From Deltaproteobacteria bacterium (GTDB lineage: Bacteria; Desulfobacterota; Desulfobaccia; Desulfobaccales; Desulfobaccaceae): a DNA stretch of 64,000 nucleotides. The stretch is from assembly GCA_019309545.1 (NCBI GenBank), contig JAFDGA010000009.1, positions 1 to 64,000 of the forward strand. The letters run 5' to 3'. Position 1 is the stretch's first letter, and each line of letters begins with the position of its first letter. Shown in pieces: positions 36,709 to 45,809 of this stretch. The translations under genes and the position numbers were made by a program. The notes under the pieces are model-generated. The model searched no databases. It was not told the DNA's origin and was given only the letters and a program-made list of their open reading frames with translations.

Positions 36709-38114
36709 GCCGCAGGGCCTAGGTCGAGTTCAGGCGGCGGGTAAAAAATTTTGCCGGGGTTCATGATATTATGCGGATCAAAGGCCTGTTTGAGCCGTTT
36801 ACTGAGAGCTATGGCGGCTTCGGATAATTCCAGGCGCAAAAAAGATGATTTAGTGATGCCGATGCCGTGTTCTCCCGACAGGGTGCCCTGCAGTTCCCGG
36901 ACTATCATGAAGATCTGCCGGACCGCGCTTCGGGCCGCGCGTAGCTCTCGTTCCACCTGAGCATCGTACATAATATTGACATGAATATTGCCATCCCCGG
37001 CATGGCCAAAGCATAAAATGGGTAATTCCTGTTCTTGCGCGATCCCTTCCACCCGGGCCACCAACGTCGGAATCCGGCTGAGGGGCACCACCACGTCTTC
37101 GCTCAGCTTGTGGGGCTTGAGTTTAAACGAGGCCGGGGATATGGACTTGCGGGCCGCCCACAGTTTCTCGGCTTCCTCACTAGTCGTAGCCGCCAGTATC
37201 AGGATGGCGCCGGTTTCCTGGCAGAAAGTTTGAATCTGCTCAGTCCGGTTCTGCACATCATGGGGATGGCCGTCGACCTCAATGAGCAGCAGAGCCTGGA
37301 TGGCCTCCGGCAGAGGACAGGGAAACATTTCCCGCACACAGGCCAAAGTAGTCCGGTCCAGGAATTCCAGCGCGGTCGGGGCCAACCGCGCCTTAAGAAT
37401 CCGGCCCACGGCCTGAGTGGCCACCTGGAGGTCGTTGAAGCCGGCCAGAAGCGTCTGGCAGGCCGCCGGCCGGGTCACCAATCGTAAAATGATCCGGGTA
37501 ATCACCCCAAGAGTTCCCTCCGAACCGATCAGCAGACGGGTCAGATCATAACCCACCACCCCTTTGGCGGTCCGTACTCCGGTGTCGATCAATTCCCCGG
37601 TCGGCAACACCACACTGAGACCCAACACATAATCCCGGGTAACCCCATATTGCACTGCCACTGGCCCGCCGGCGCATTCCGCGACATTGCCCCCGATAGT
37701 ACAGAAGTTGGCACTGGACGGATCGGGGGGATAATAGAGGCCATGTTTTGCAACCGCGGCCTTGAGGTGGCCGGTGATTACCCCTGGCTCCACCACTGCT
37801 ACGAAATTGTCGGCATCAATCTCCAGGATGCGATTTAGGCGGGTAGTGACTAATACCAGCCCCCCCTGGATAGGCAAGGACCCGCCCGTAGTCCCGGTCC
37901 CGGCCCCGCGGGGGACCACTGAAAAGCGGTACTCGTTCGCCAGTCTGACAATCTGGGCCACTTCCTCGGGGTGGCCAGGAAAGGCCACCGCCTCGGGCAA
38001 GTATTTCAGGTTGGTGGCATCGTAGGCATAACAGCGCCGGTCTTCGATCTCGGTCAGCAGATTTTCGGAGCCGACAATGGCTCGCAACCGGCGCCGACAT
38101 TCTCGGTCAATCAT
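36705..38114 (-). CDS. FAD-linked glycolate/D-lactate oxidase subunit (GlcD-like)
   Basis: A 469-residue oxidase of the FAD-linked PCMH type. The FAD domain includes VVPRGAGTGTTGGSLP (about residues 68-83), SANFCTIGGNVAECAGG and LIGSEGTLGVIT. The C-terminal half carries CFGHAGDGNIHVN and LSGEHGIGITK with the substrate-site histidines. It oxidises a 2-hydroxyacid (glycolate or D-lactate) and hands electrons to the GlcF-like partner, overlapping by 4 bases. A lactate-oxidising role would suit a sulfate reducer. Confidence 0.9.
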   Translation of the reverse strand: MIDRECRRRLRAIVGSENLLTEIEDRRCYAYDATNLKYLPEAVAFPGHPEEVAQIVRLANEYRFSVVPRGAGTGTTGGSLPIQGGLVLVTTRLNRILEIDADNFVAVVEPGVITGHLKAAVAKHGLYYPPDPSSANFCTIGGNVAECAGGPVAVQYGVTRDYVLGLSVVLPTGELIDTGVRTAKGVVGYDLTRLLIGSEGTLGVITRIILRLVTRPAACQTLLAGFNDLQVATQAVGRILKARLAPTALEFLDRTTLACVREMFPCPLPEAIQALLLIEVDGHPHDVQNRTEQIQTFCQETGAILILAATTSEEAEKLWAARKSISPASFKLKPHKLSEDVVVPLSRIPTLVARVEGIAQEQELPILCFGHAGDGNIHVNIMYDAQVERELRAARSAVRQIFMIVRELQGTLSGEHGIGITKSSFLRLELSEAAIALSKRLKQAFDPHNIMNPGKIFYPPPELDLGPAA

Positions 38115-38170
38115 AAAATTACTTTATCTCGATTGCCTTTAAAAGGCAAGGGAGGTGCCCGCGGCGTTTA

Positions 38171-39181
38171 TCAAACCAAATTGAATTCTGGCCTCACTTC
38201 GCCCACTACATTTTTTAAATGATTTCTGATCGGGGGGTGATAATAACTGGCCAAAGCAGTGGCGGCGGTGGGGATAAGGATCCCCAGCTGGTTAAGAATT
38301 TCAATGACAGTGGGGTTCAGGCCACGGGGATGGCCGTCAGAAATTTTAATGGCCACCCCCAGCCCGGAATCGAGCAGGGCCAGGGCATAGCCCCCCTCGG
38401 CCCCGGTCTTGGCAAAGACTTTGTTAGGCAATGCCTGCATAACATCAGTACACAGGCGGCCGTCACCAGCGATCAGGCGGGGATGGGCCAGACTGGCCTG
38501 CATCAGGGTGGCCAGTCCCGCCATGACCGGATTGGCAGGAACACGGCTAGTAGCTGCGGCGGCTAATTGGGCATAAGCCCAGGCAATCTGACGCAAGGGT
38601 ACATAAAACACCGGCACCCCGCAACCGTCAATGGCCACGGTGATCTCTTGCCGCGGCACCCCCGTCACCTGGGCAATGGTATCCAGCACCAGTTGCTGGA
38701 CCGGGTGCTGAGGGTCAAGATAATCGTCCAAAGACCAGCCCTGATGGACACAAAGGGCCAGCATGGCAGCATGTTTGCCGGCGCAATTGTTGTGCAACGG
38801 GGTGGGCTTTAATCCGGCCTGGGCCAGGGCCTGGGCCGTGGGTCGATGGGAGGGGGGGTGAATGCCGCACTGCAGGTGGTCAACAGTCAGCCCCAGGCGA
38901 TCCAGGACCCTTTGGACTACGGCAACATGAAAATCCTGCCCGCTCAAGGAGCCGCAAAAAATGGCCAACTCCTCGGGACCGAAGCCAAAGGCCGCTGCCG
39001 CCCCGGTCAGCAACACCGGCAGGGCCTGGAGGGGTTTGGCCATCGAGCGCAGACAGACCCAGAGATCAGGGTCGCCAAGGTAATGAAGCAAGCGGCCGGA
39101 GCCGTCAACCACGGCAATGTGGCCATAATGTACACTCTCGACCCGGTCCCCTCGGGTAACTTTTACCAGGATTTCTGCCAT
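38171..39181 (-). CDS. L-asparaginase II family protein
   Basis: A 336-residue protein of the PF06089 asparaginase family (Rhizobium thermolabile type). Matching parts are RSMAKPLQALP, LAIFCGSLSGQDFHV, LHNNCAGKHAAML, AIDGCGVPVF and KTGAEGGYALAL. It should release ammonia from asparagine in the cytoplasm, though family members have weak or untested activity. AGGAGCG is 6 bases before the ATG. It is 56 bases downstream of nothing else on this strand, so likely a single gene preceding the glcDF pair. Confidence 0.85.
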   Translation of the reverse strand: MAEILVKVTRGDRVESVHYGHIAVVDGSGRLLHYLGDPDLWVCLRSMAKPLQALPVLLTGAAAAFGFGPEELAIFCGSLSGQDFHVAVVQRVLDRLGLTVDHLQCGIHPPSHRPTAQALAQAGLKPTPLHNNCAGKHAAMLALCVHQGWSLDDYLDPQHPVQQLVLDTIAQVTGVPRQEITVAIDGCGVPVFYVPLRQIAWAYAQLAAAATSRVPANPVMAGLATLMQASLAHPRLIAGDGRLCTDVMQALPNKVFAKTGAEGGYALALLDSGLGVAIKISDGHPRGLNPTVIEILNQLGILIPTAATALASYYHPPIRNHLKNVVGEVRPEFNLV

Positions 39182-39261
39182 TATACGCTCCTGAAGCGAA
39201 TTGTGAACATCTTACTCGTTACAATTAAAAGGTTATTTAAAGGGGAAAGCCGTTTTTTGAC

Positions 39262-39300
39262 CCCAATTCAGTTATTTTATGAGCGGCATAACAAAAATTC
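39262..39300 (+). repeat. AT-rich intergenic repeat, copy 3
   Basis: Begins CCCAATTCAGTTATTTTAT, like 27509-27541 and 26385-26417, and continues with a similar G/C spaced tail. It lies in the 132-base gap between the UbiA-type and asparaginase genes. Confidence 0.4.
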
Positions 39301-39313
39301 GGCTGTTTATCGC

Positions 39314-40216
39314 TCATCTGAAGCAGGCTGCGTAGACCAGGGCCAGAGTCATGGTCAGGCCAAAGAGAAAGTGGGTCTGAATGGTCAGGGACTGCGCCGG
39401 AATAATCTCCTGATAGGTATGGTAGTGGCGGCAGAGCAAACCGATAGCCCGGACTGCCAACGGCAACGGCAGTAAAGCCGCAAAGAGGAGATCCGGCAAC
39501 CTATAAACCTCTACCAGAAGGGGCAGAGAGAAAAACGGGGCCAACATCAGCCCGGCATAAACCCACCGGGAGGTTGACAGGCCGAGCCGGGCCACCAGAT
39601 GATATTTGCCCACCTCTCGATCCGCCTCAAAATCCGGGAATTGATTTATCCAAATGACCGCAGCGATCAGGAACCCGAAGGGAATGCCGGCCATAAAGGC
39701 CATTACTTTTAATTTGCCGACCATGACATAATAAGTTCCCCAGGTAATAAGCGGTCCGAACACTAAAAAGATGTCTAATTCCCCCAGCCCCCGGCTCATG
39801 AGTTGTACCGGTCGGGCCGAATAACCATATCCCCCCAGCAACCCCAGCAGCCCCAGCACTGCCACCAGCGGTCGGCCTAAATAGATCAAGGTTAATCCCG
39901 CGACCACGGCCAGGACAAAGCAAGCCAAAGCCATGTTTTTGATGGTGCCTGCTGAAAATTGCTGGTTCTGGATAACCCGGCTGCCGCCGCTAAACGGGGT
40001 CAGTTTGAGATTGATCGGATCGCTACCCTGGGCGTCAAAATAATCGTTGAGCAGGTTGGCTCCCAGATGCAGCGTCCCCACTCCCAGCAGAGTCAGCCCG
40101 AGCATAAGCAAATCCCCGGTCTTTTCGGCCCAATAGGCCAAGGCCCCCCCGGCCAGCACCGGCATCAGGGAGCCGGTCAGAAACGGCAGCCGCAGGGCTT
40201 GCAGATAAACATTCAT
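39314..40216 (-). CDS. UbiA-family prenyltransferase (MenA-like)
   Basis: A 300-residue membrane enzyme with about eight helices. The first Asp-rich motif is NDYFDAQGSD (residues about 57-66, the MenA form) and the second is QFPDFEADREVGK (about 187-199). It most likely attaches the polyprenyl chain to 1,4-dihydroxy-2-naphthoate in menaquinone synthesis, the quinone that Qmo and the oxidases here use. A different aromatic acceptor (for example the futalosine-route product) cannot be excluded. Confidence 0.85.
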   Translation of the reverse strand: MNVYLQALRLPFLTGSLMPVLAGGALAYWAEKTGDLLMLGLTLLGVGTLHLGANLLNDYFDAQGSDPINLKLTPFSGGSRVIQNQQFSAGTIKNMALACFVLAVVAGLTLIYLGRPLVAVLGLLGLLGGYGYSARPVQLMSRGLGELDIFLVFGPLITWGTYYVMVGKLKVMAFMAGIPFGFLIAAVIWINQFPDFEADREVGKYHLVARLGLSTSRWVYAGLMLAPFFSLPLLVEVYRLPDLLFAALLPLPLAVRAIGLLCRHYHTYQEIIPAQSLTIQTHFLFGLTMTLALVYAACFR

Positions 40217-40333
40217 CGCGGTCCCCCAGAAATCAGTCCCTACCGCAGGACCCTATTTACCAAGGCGATTATAAGGTGAATCAACCGGGGAGTCAATGCC
40301 TCAGCACCAGGTAGTTCTGATTTGATTATCTGA

Positions 40334-41431
<1,098 letters not shown>

Positions 41432-41467
41432 GCCTTATTTGGGGCAAGCAAGATCTCTGGGGACATC

Positions 41468-41523
41468 CTGAGCCGCCTAGATAGAATATCTTTAAGATTT
41501 TCCGGCAACCGGAGGCGGCTCAG
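41468..41523 (+). other. Structured element in the mdh-rplM gap
   Basis: Outer 11-bp perfect stem CTGAGCCGCCT/AGGCGGCTCAG encloses two small hairpins: 41479-41491 (AGATA-GAA-TATCT) and 41502-41512 (CCGG-CAA-CCGG), giving a three-way junction. It is 36 bases after the mdh stop and upstream of the rplM promoter, so it belongs to the mdh 3' end. Confidence 0.5.
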
Positions 41524-41614
41524 AATACCAAACAATATTCCGACAATACGGCAACAGACTTATGGAAGATATAGAACCAGAAAGTTTGTTGACTATTTAG
41601 CAGGGGAATCTGCC

Positions 41615-41644
41615 TTGACAAATAAGGAAATTAAAGATTAAAAT
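41615..41644 (+). promoter_or_regulatory. Candidate promoter of rplM-rpsI
   Basis: Perfect TTGACA (41615-41620), 18-base spacer, TAAAAT (41639-41644), 31 bases before the rplM ATG. Confidence 0.55.
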
Positions 41645-41675
41645 ATCAATTTGATTATCATTGGGGTGGCACAGT

Positions 41676-42131
41676 ATGAAGACATATGTTGGCCGTGAAG
41701 CGGAGGCTCAGAAAAAATGGTATCTGGTTGATGCCCGGGGTCAGGTGTTGGGCCGCCTGGCCAGCCAGATTGCCATGATCCTGCGTGGCAAAACCAAACC
41801 GATTTATACCCCCCATGCCGATATGGGGGATTTTGTGGTGGTAGTCAATGCCGGACAGGTCCGTTTGACTGGGAAAAAACTGGATAGTAAAGTATATTAT
41901 CGGCATAGCGGTTATATGGGGGGGATCAAGTCCATTACGGCCCGCAAGCTGCTTGACAAGAAGCCTGAGGCGGTCTTAAGGGCCGCGGTGCGGGGGATGC
42001 TGCCTAAAAATAGCCTGGGCCGCCGATTGTTAAAAAAACTCAAGATCTATGCCGGTGGCGAGCATCCCCATCAGGCGCAACAACCCGAGGTTTTGACAGT
42101 AAAATTAGTCCAAGAGAAGAGATATGACTAG
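41676..42131 (+). CDS. rplM: 50S ribosomal protein L13
   Basis: A 151-residue L13 with the family features KTYV...[49 protein letters not shown] and [22 protein letters not shown] 41676 is the natural start; a TTG 15 bases earlier would only add five residues. The 3' end overlaps rpsI by 8 bases, the standard L13-S9 operon. Confidence 0.96.
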   Translation: MKTYVGREAEAQKKWYLVDARGQVLGRLASQIAMILRGKTKPIYTPHADMGDFVVVVNAGQVRLTGKKLDSKVYYRHSGYMGGIKSITARKLLDKKPEAVLRAAVRGMLPKNSLGRRLLKKLKIYAGGEHPHQAQQPEVLTVKLVQEKRYD

Positions 42132-42519
42132 CAAGGTCAATATTCATGCCACAGGCAAACGGAAAAATGCTATTGCCCGGGTCTACCTGCGTCCGGGAAC
42201 AGGCCGAATTACTGTAAATCAACGGGAATTTACCCAATATTTTCCCTGTGAAACTTCTCGTATGATCATTCAACAGCCCCTGGAGCTGGCCAACGTCGGA
42301 AGTGAGTTCGATATCGTAGTCAACGTTCGGGGCGGCGGCATTTCCGGTCAGGCCGGGGCGATCAAACATGGCCTCAGCCGGGCTCTGGTAGAATTAAACC
42401 CTGATTTCCGACCGATCCTCAAGAAAGCCGGGTTTTTGACCCGGGACGCCCGGATCAAAGAGCGCAAGAAATATGGCCAGCGGGGAGCCCGAGCGCGCTA
42501 CCAGTACTCCAAACGGTAA
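42124..42519 (+). CDS. rpsI: 30S ribosomal protein S9
   Basis: A 131-residue S9. The N-terminal [17 protein letters not shown] and the basic C-terminal tail [17 protein letters not shown], which reaches the P-site tRNA, are intact. It is translated from ATG 42124 inside the rplM end. Confidence 0.97.
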   Translation: MTSKVNIHATGKRKNAIARVYLRPGTGRITVNQREFTQYFPCETSRMIIQQPLELANVGSEFDIVVNVRGGGISGQAGAIKHGLSRALVELNPDFRPILKKAGFLTRDARIKERKKYGQRGARARYQYSKR

Positions 42520-42538
42520 TTTTACCTAAGGTTAAGGC

Positions 42539-43579
42539 ATGATGGTCAAGGTCGCGGTGGTGGGGGCTTCCGGATACACCGGCCTGGAACTGGTCCGGCT
42601 CCTAGCTCGCCATCCTGAGGTGGAGATCGCGGCGGTTACTTCCCGGGAATATGCCGGACAGCCGTTGCGTACCGTCTTTCCGGCCCTGGCTCAAATTGTG
42701 GCACTGGCCTTTACCGCGCCGGAGCCAGAGACCATTGCTACTCAGGCCGAATTTATATTTACCGCCCTGCCCCATAAAGCAGCTATGGGGGTGATCCCTT
42801 CCTTTATCCAGGCGGGCTGCAAAGTAGTTGATCTGAGCGCTGATTTCCGCTTTCAGGATCAGGGGCTTTACGAGCAATGGTATCAACCGCACAGCGCCCC
42901 GGAACTGCTGGCCGAAGCCGTATATGGCCTGCCCGAACTGTATCGCCCGGCCATTCGCACCGCCCGGTTAGTGGGCAATCCTGGCTGTTATCCGATCAGC
43001 GTCATTTTAGGCCTGGCCCCCCTGCTTAAAGCTGATCTTATCGACCCGGAAACCATTATCGCTGATTGTAAATCCGGAGTCAGCGGCGCCGGTCGGGGCG
43101 TTGCCTTAGCCAGCCTCTTTTGCGAAGTCAACGAGGGATTCCGGGCCTACAAAGTCGCCGAGCATCGCCATACTCCAGAAATCGAGCAGGAGTTGAGCCG
43201 GGTTGCCGGTTTTCCGGTCCGGGTCACTTTCACCCCCCATCTGGTACCGATGAGTCGCGGTATTCTGGCCACTTTGTATGCCCACTGGCGACACCCGGTC
43301 ACCGATTCGGAAATTTACCAGCTGTATCAGGAGTTTTATCAGGGCCACCCCTTTATTCGACTCTGTACCCCTGGCGAGTTGCCTAACACTGTTTTTGTCA
43401 GAGGTACCAACTTCTGTGATCTGGGCTTTCGGCTTGACTCCCGCACCGGCAGAATCATCGTCTTATCGGCCATTGATAACCTGACCCGCGGAGCCTCGGG
43501 CCAGGCCATCCATAATATGAATCTGATGCAGGGATGGCCGGAAACCCAGGGACTGGAAACTGTTCCTTGGGTTCCTTAG
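42539..43579 (+). CDS. argC: N-acetyl-gamma-glutamyl-phosphate reductase
   Basis: The third enzyme of arginine synthesis, reducing N-acetylglutamyl phosphate with NADPH. It has 346 residues: GASGYTGLELVRLLARHPEVE nucleotide fold at residues 10-30, TALPHKAAM, active cysteine in GNPGCYPISVILGLAPL, and the C-terminal NLTRGASGQAIHNMNLM. It sits 19 bases after rpsI; other arg genes are not in the window. ATG 42542 is an equal start. The 201-base gap that follows holds GC-rich repeat copy B. Confidence 0.95.
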   Translation: MMVKVAVVGASGYTGLELVRLLARHPEVEIAAVTSREYAGQPLRTVFPALAQIVALAFTAPEPETIATQAEFIFTALPHKAAMGVIPSFIQAGCKVVDLSADFRFQDQGLYEQWYQPHSAPELLAEAVYGLPELYRPAIRTARLVGNPGCYPISVILGLAPLLKADLIDPETIIADCKSGVSGAGRGVALASLFCEVNEGFRAYKVAEHRHTPEIEQELSRVAGFPVRVTFTPHLVPMSRGILATLYAHWRHPVTDSEIYQLYQEFYQGHPFIRLCTPGELPNTVFVRGTNFCDLGFRLDSRTGRIIVLSAIDNLTRGASGQAIHNMNLMQGWPETQGLETVPWVP

Positions 43580-43655
43580 AGAAGAACTCCATTCCTCCTA
43601 ACTTCACCGGATTTATTGGTTAAGTCAAAAAGATAATGAATTGGTGCCAAAGAAG

Positions 43656-43723
43656 AACTTGGGAGAGGGAACTAGGTGCGGCAAATCCCTAATCTTCTCT
43701 AAACCCTCTCTCTTCAACAAGTT
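43656..43723 (+). repeat. GC-rich inverted repeat, copy B (degenerate)
   Basis: Starts AACTTGGGAGAGGGAACTAG and ends with a partial inverted return CCCTCTCTCTTCAACAAGTT. The central TTGGGAGAGGG...CTAGG order matches copy A at 27445. Confidence 0.4.
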
Positions 43724-43780
43724 TAACCCATCTTTCCGGTCTGGACCAGGATTGAACCGTGGGTTGTAAAAAAGAGAAAT

Positions 43781-44527
43781 ATGGCAGAATCCGTTTTAGT
43801 TGAGCAAATCGCCGGCTGGCTCCAGGAGCAGATAAACAAGGCCGGGGCCCGGGGCGCGGTCTGTGGATTGAGCGGCGGCATTGATTCCGCCGTGGTTGCC
43901 GCTCTGGGCCAAAAAGCCCTGGGTAATGAGTTTCTCGGTCTGATCATGCCCTGCCACAGCTTATCGCATGATATCAAAGACGCCCAGCGGGTGGCCGACC
44001 ACCTGCGATTGCCCCATGAGACCGTAGATTTAAGTCCGGTATATGATCTTTTCAAGTCCATCCTGCCTCCGGGTCCGCCGATGGCTGATGCCAACCTTAA
44101 GCCCCGGCTCCGCATGGTCACCCTGTATTATTATGCCGCCCAACGCCAGGCCCTGGTGTTGGGCACCAGCAATAAAAGCGAAATCGCCGTGGGTTATTTT
44201 ACTAAATACGGGGATGGCGCTGCGGATCTATTGCCCCTGGCCGATCTGCTCAAGACCGAAGTCCAGGCTTTGGCCCAGGCCTTAGGGCTCCCGGACTGGC
44301 TACAACAGAAACCGCCGACCGCCGGGCTGTGGCCTGAACAGACTGATGAACAAGAGATGGGGGTAACCTACAAAGAGTTGGATCGCTTTCTGAACGAGAC
44401 CGCTTACCACCTGCCCACCACGGTTAGTATGGTGGCCCAGGAACGCATCTTAGCCCTGATGCGTCAATCGGCCCACAAACGGCAGCCCCCGCCGGTATTC
44501 CGCAAAGACCTTGCCAGCCTGGGATGA
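43781..44527 (+). CDS. nadE: NH3-dependent NAD(+) synthetase
   Basis: Amidates nicotinic acid adenine dinucleotide to NAD using ammonia and ATP. It has 248 residues, the short form without a glutaminase domain. The PP-loop SGGIDSAVVAAL is at residues 31-42, then TSNKSEIAVGYFTKYGDGA and PPTAGLWPEQTDEQEMG, as expected. The ATG at 43781 has GAGAAA upstream, a modest ribosome site. Confidence 0.95.
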   Translation: MAESVLVEQIAGWLQEQINKAGARGAVCGLSGGIDSAVVAALGQKALGNEFLGLIMPCHSLSHDIKDAQRVADHLRLPHETVDLSPVYDLFKSILPPGPPMADANLKPRLRMVTLYYYAAQRQALVLGTSNKSEIAVGYFTKYGDGAADLLPLADLLKTEVQALAQALGLPDWLQQKPPTAGLWPEQTDEQEMGVTYKELDRFLNETAYHLPTTVSMVAQERILALMRQSAHKRQPPPVFRKDLASLG

Positions 44528-44622
44528 TAGACTGCCGCAAGCACAGTTCAACCGGACCGTGCTAGATCAACTCCGAGGGTCAGTCCTAAGGTTCTTAAAA
44601 ACATTGCCGCCAAGAAAAATAC

Positions 44623-44650
44623 TTGAAGTTTTTTGCCAGCTTGCTATAGT
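44623..44650 (+). promoter_or_regulatory. Candidate promoter of the HIT gene
   Basis: TTGAAG (44623-44628), 16-base spacer, TATAGT (44645-44650), 93 bases before the HIT ATG. Confidence 0.45.
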
Positions 44651-44743
44651 AAGAATGATTATGCAAAGACTATCATATACTTGCAAAAATTAGGTTGGCT
44701 GTCGGCGATCGTCAGCTTTCAATTTATAAAAGGTGGAACCTCC

Positions 44744-45238
44744 ATGAAAGTACTGTGGGCCCCGTGGCGGATGGAATATATCCTGGGGGAGGATAAACCC
44801 CAGGAATGTATTTTCTGTCCCCAGCCTAACGAAGATCTGAAATCCCGCCTGGTGCTGTTCAGCGGCCGCCTGACCCGGGTGATGATGAATAAATATCCTT
44901 ATATTAACGGCCATCTGCTGGTCTCACCTTTACGCCATGTGGCCGGTCTCGAAGATCTGACCGAGGCCGAGCTTTTGGATCTGATGCTTAAGGTGCGTCA
45001 ATCCCTGGCCATTCTCAAGCAAGTAATGAACCCCGACGGGTTTAATGTCGGGCTCAATCTCGGCCAGGTGGCTGGGGCTGGGGTCGAAAGCCACCTGCAT
45101 TTTCACATTGTCCCCCGCTGGCTGGGAGACACCAATTATATCCCGGTATTTGCCGAGGTTCGGGTTATCCCTGAACACTTCCTCCAAACCTATGCAAAGT
45201 TGACTCCGCATTTCCAGGCCTTAAAGGACGGAGACTAG
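44744..45238 (+). CDS. HIT domain protein (Ap4A phosphorylase-like)
   Basis: A 164-residue histidine-triad nucleotide hydrolase or transferase. It starts with the LWAPWRMEYI signature seen in bacterial Ap4A-phosphorylase-like HIT proteins, has the zinc pair CIFC and the triad HLHFHIVPRW (about residues 110-119). GGTGG lies about 10 bases before ATG 44744, which fits the family start; the frame extends upstream to 44633 across the promoter region, so the longer version is rejected. Confidence 0.9.
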   Translation: MKVLWAPWRMEYILGEDKPQECIFCPQPNEDLKSRLVLFSGRLTRVMMNKYPYINGHLLVSPLRHVAGLEDLTEAELLDLMLKVRQSLAILKQVMNPDGFNVGLNLGQVAGAGVESHLHFHIVPRWLGDTNYIPVFAEVRVIPEHFLQTYAKLTPHFQALKDGD

Positions 45239-45240
45239 TC

Positions 45241-45606
45241 ATGCGCCCCTTAAAAATGATCTTTGTTATGTTGTTGTTCATCTTAGCCATTGTGTTCATC
45301 AAACAGAATTTGGCCACTTTGGAACACGAGGTCAGGCTGCATTTTAATATTTACTTCCATACCTTTGAAAGTATGCCGATTCCTCTCTGGCTCCTGCTGT
45401 TGTTTACCTGTTTTATTGGAGCGTTGACCGTAAGCCTGTTTTCATTTTTCGAATGGATCAAACATCGCCAAACTATCCGCCAACTGCAACATAATCTGGA
45501 AATCGTCACCAGCGAGCTTAGAACGGCAAAATCCCAGACATCCAGTCCAGATCTAGCAGTGGCCGCCGAGCCTGAGGAAAGGAAATCCCAGCCGGGTCCC
45601 GCCTGA
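45241..45606 (+). CDS. LapA-like (DUF1049) membrane protein
   Basis: A 121-residue protein with two membrane helices (about 6-24 and 48-70) and a cytoplasmic coiled-coil tail (about 76-100), the LapA/YciS layout. In E. coli LapA works with LapB in controlling LpxC and lipopolysaccharide synthesis; a LapB homologue is not in the window. It starts 2 bases after the HIT gene and is likely cotranscribed. Confidence 0.8.
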   Translation: MRPLKMIFVMLLFILAIVFIKQNLATLEHEVRLHFNIYFHTFESMPIPLWLLLLFTCFIGALTVSLFSFFEWIKHRQTIRQLQHNLEIVTSELRTAKSQTSSPDLAVAAEPEERKSQPGPA

Positions 45607-45773
45607 GGTGCTGGTTGGTCAATACTAGCTTAATCTTCTCCAGGGTCAAAATCCTCATCAGCTTTTTTGCTTCGGGGCCATAAATCTGACGCTGATCCCC
45701 TGCCGCCATTTCCCTTAAGTTTCGCTGCTACCCTTTAAGTTTATGGTATAGTCCGGGGAACCGAAAAAGACGT

Positions 45774-45803
45774 TTTACGAATTCACTATTTTTGAGATAT
45801 AAT
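45774..45803 (+). promoter_or_regulatory. Candidate promoter of mutS placing the transcript start at the ATG
   Basis: TTTACG (45774-45779), 18-base spacer, consensus TATAAT (45798-45803). Its end is 7 bases before the mutS ATG, so the expected transcription start falls on or next to the A of the ATG. Confidence 0.5.
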
Positions 45804-45809
45804 AGTTTT

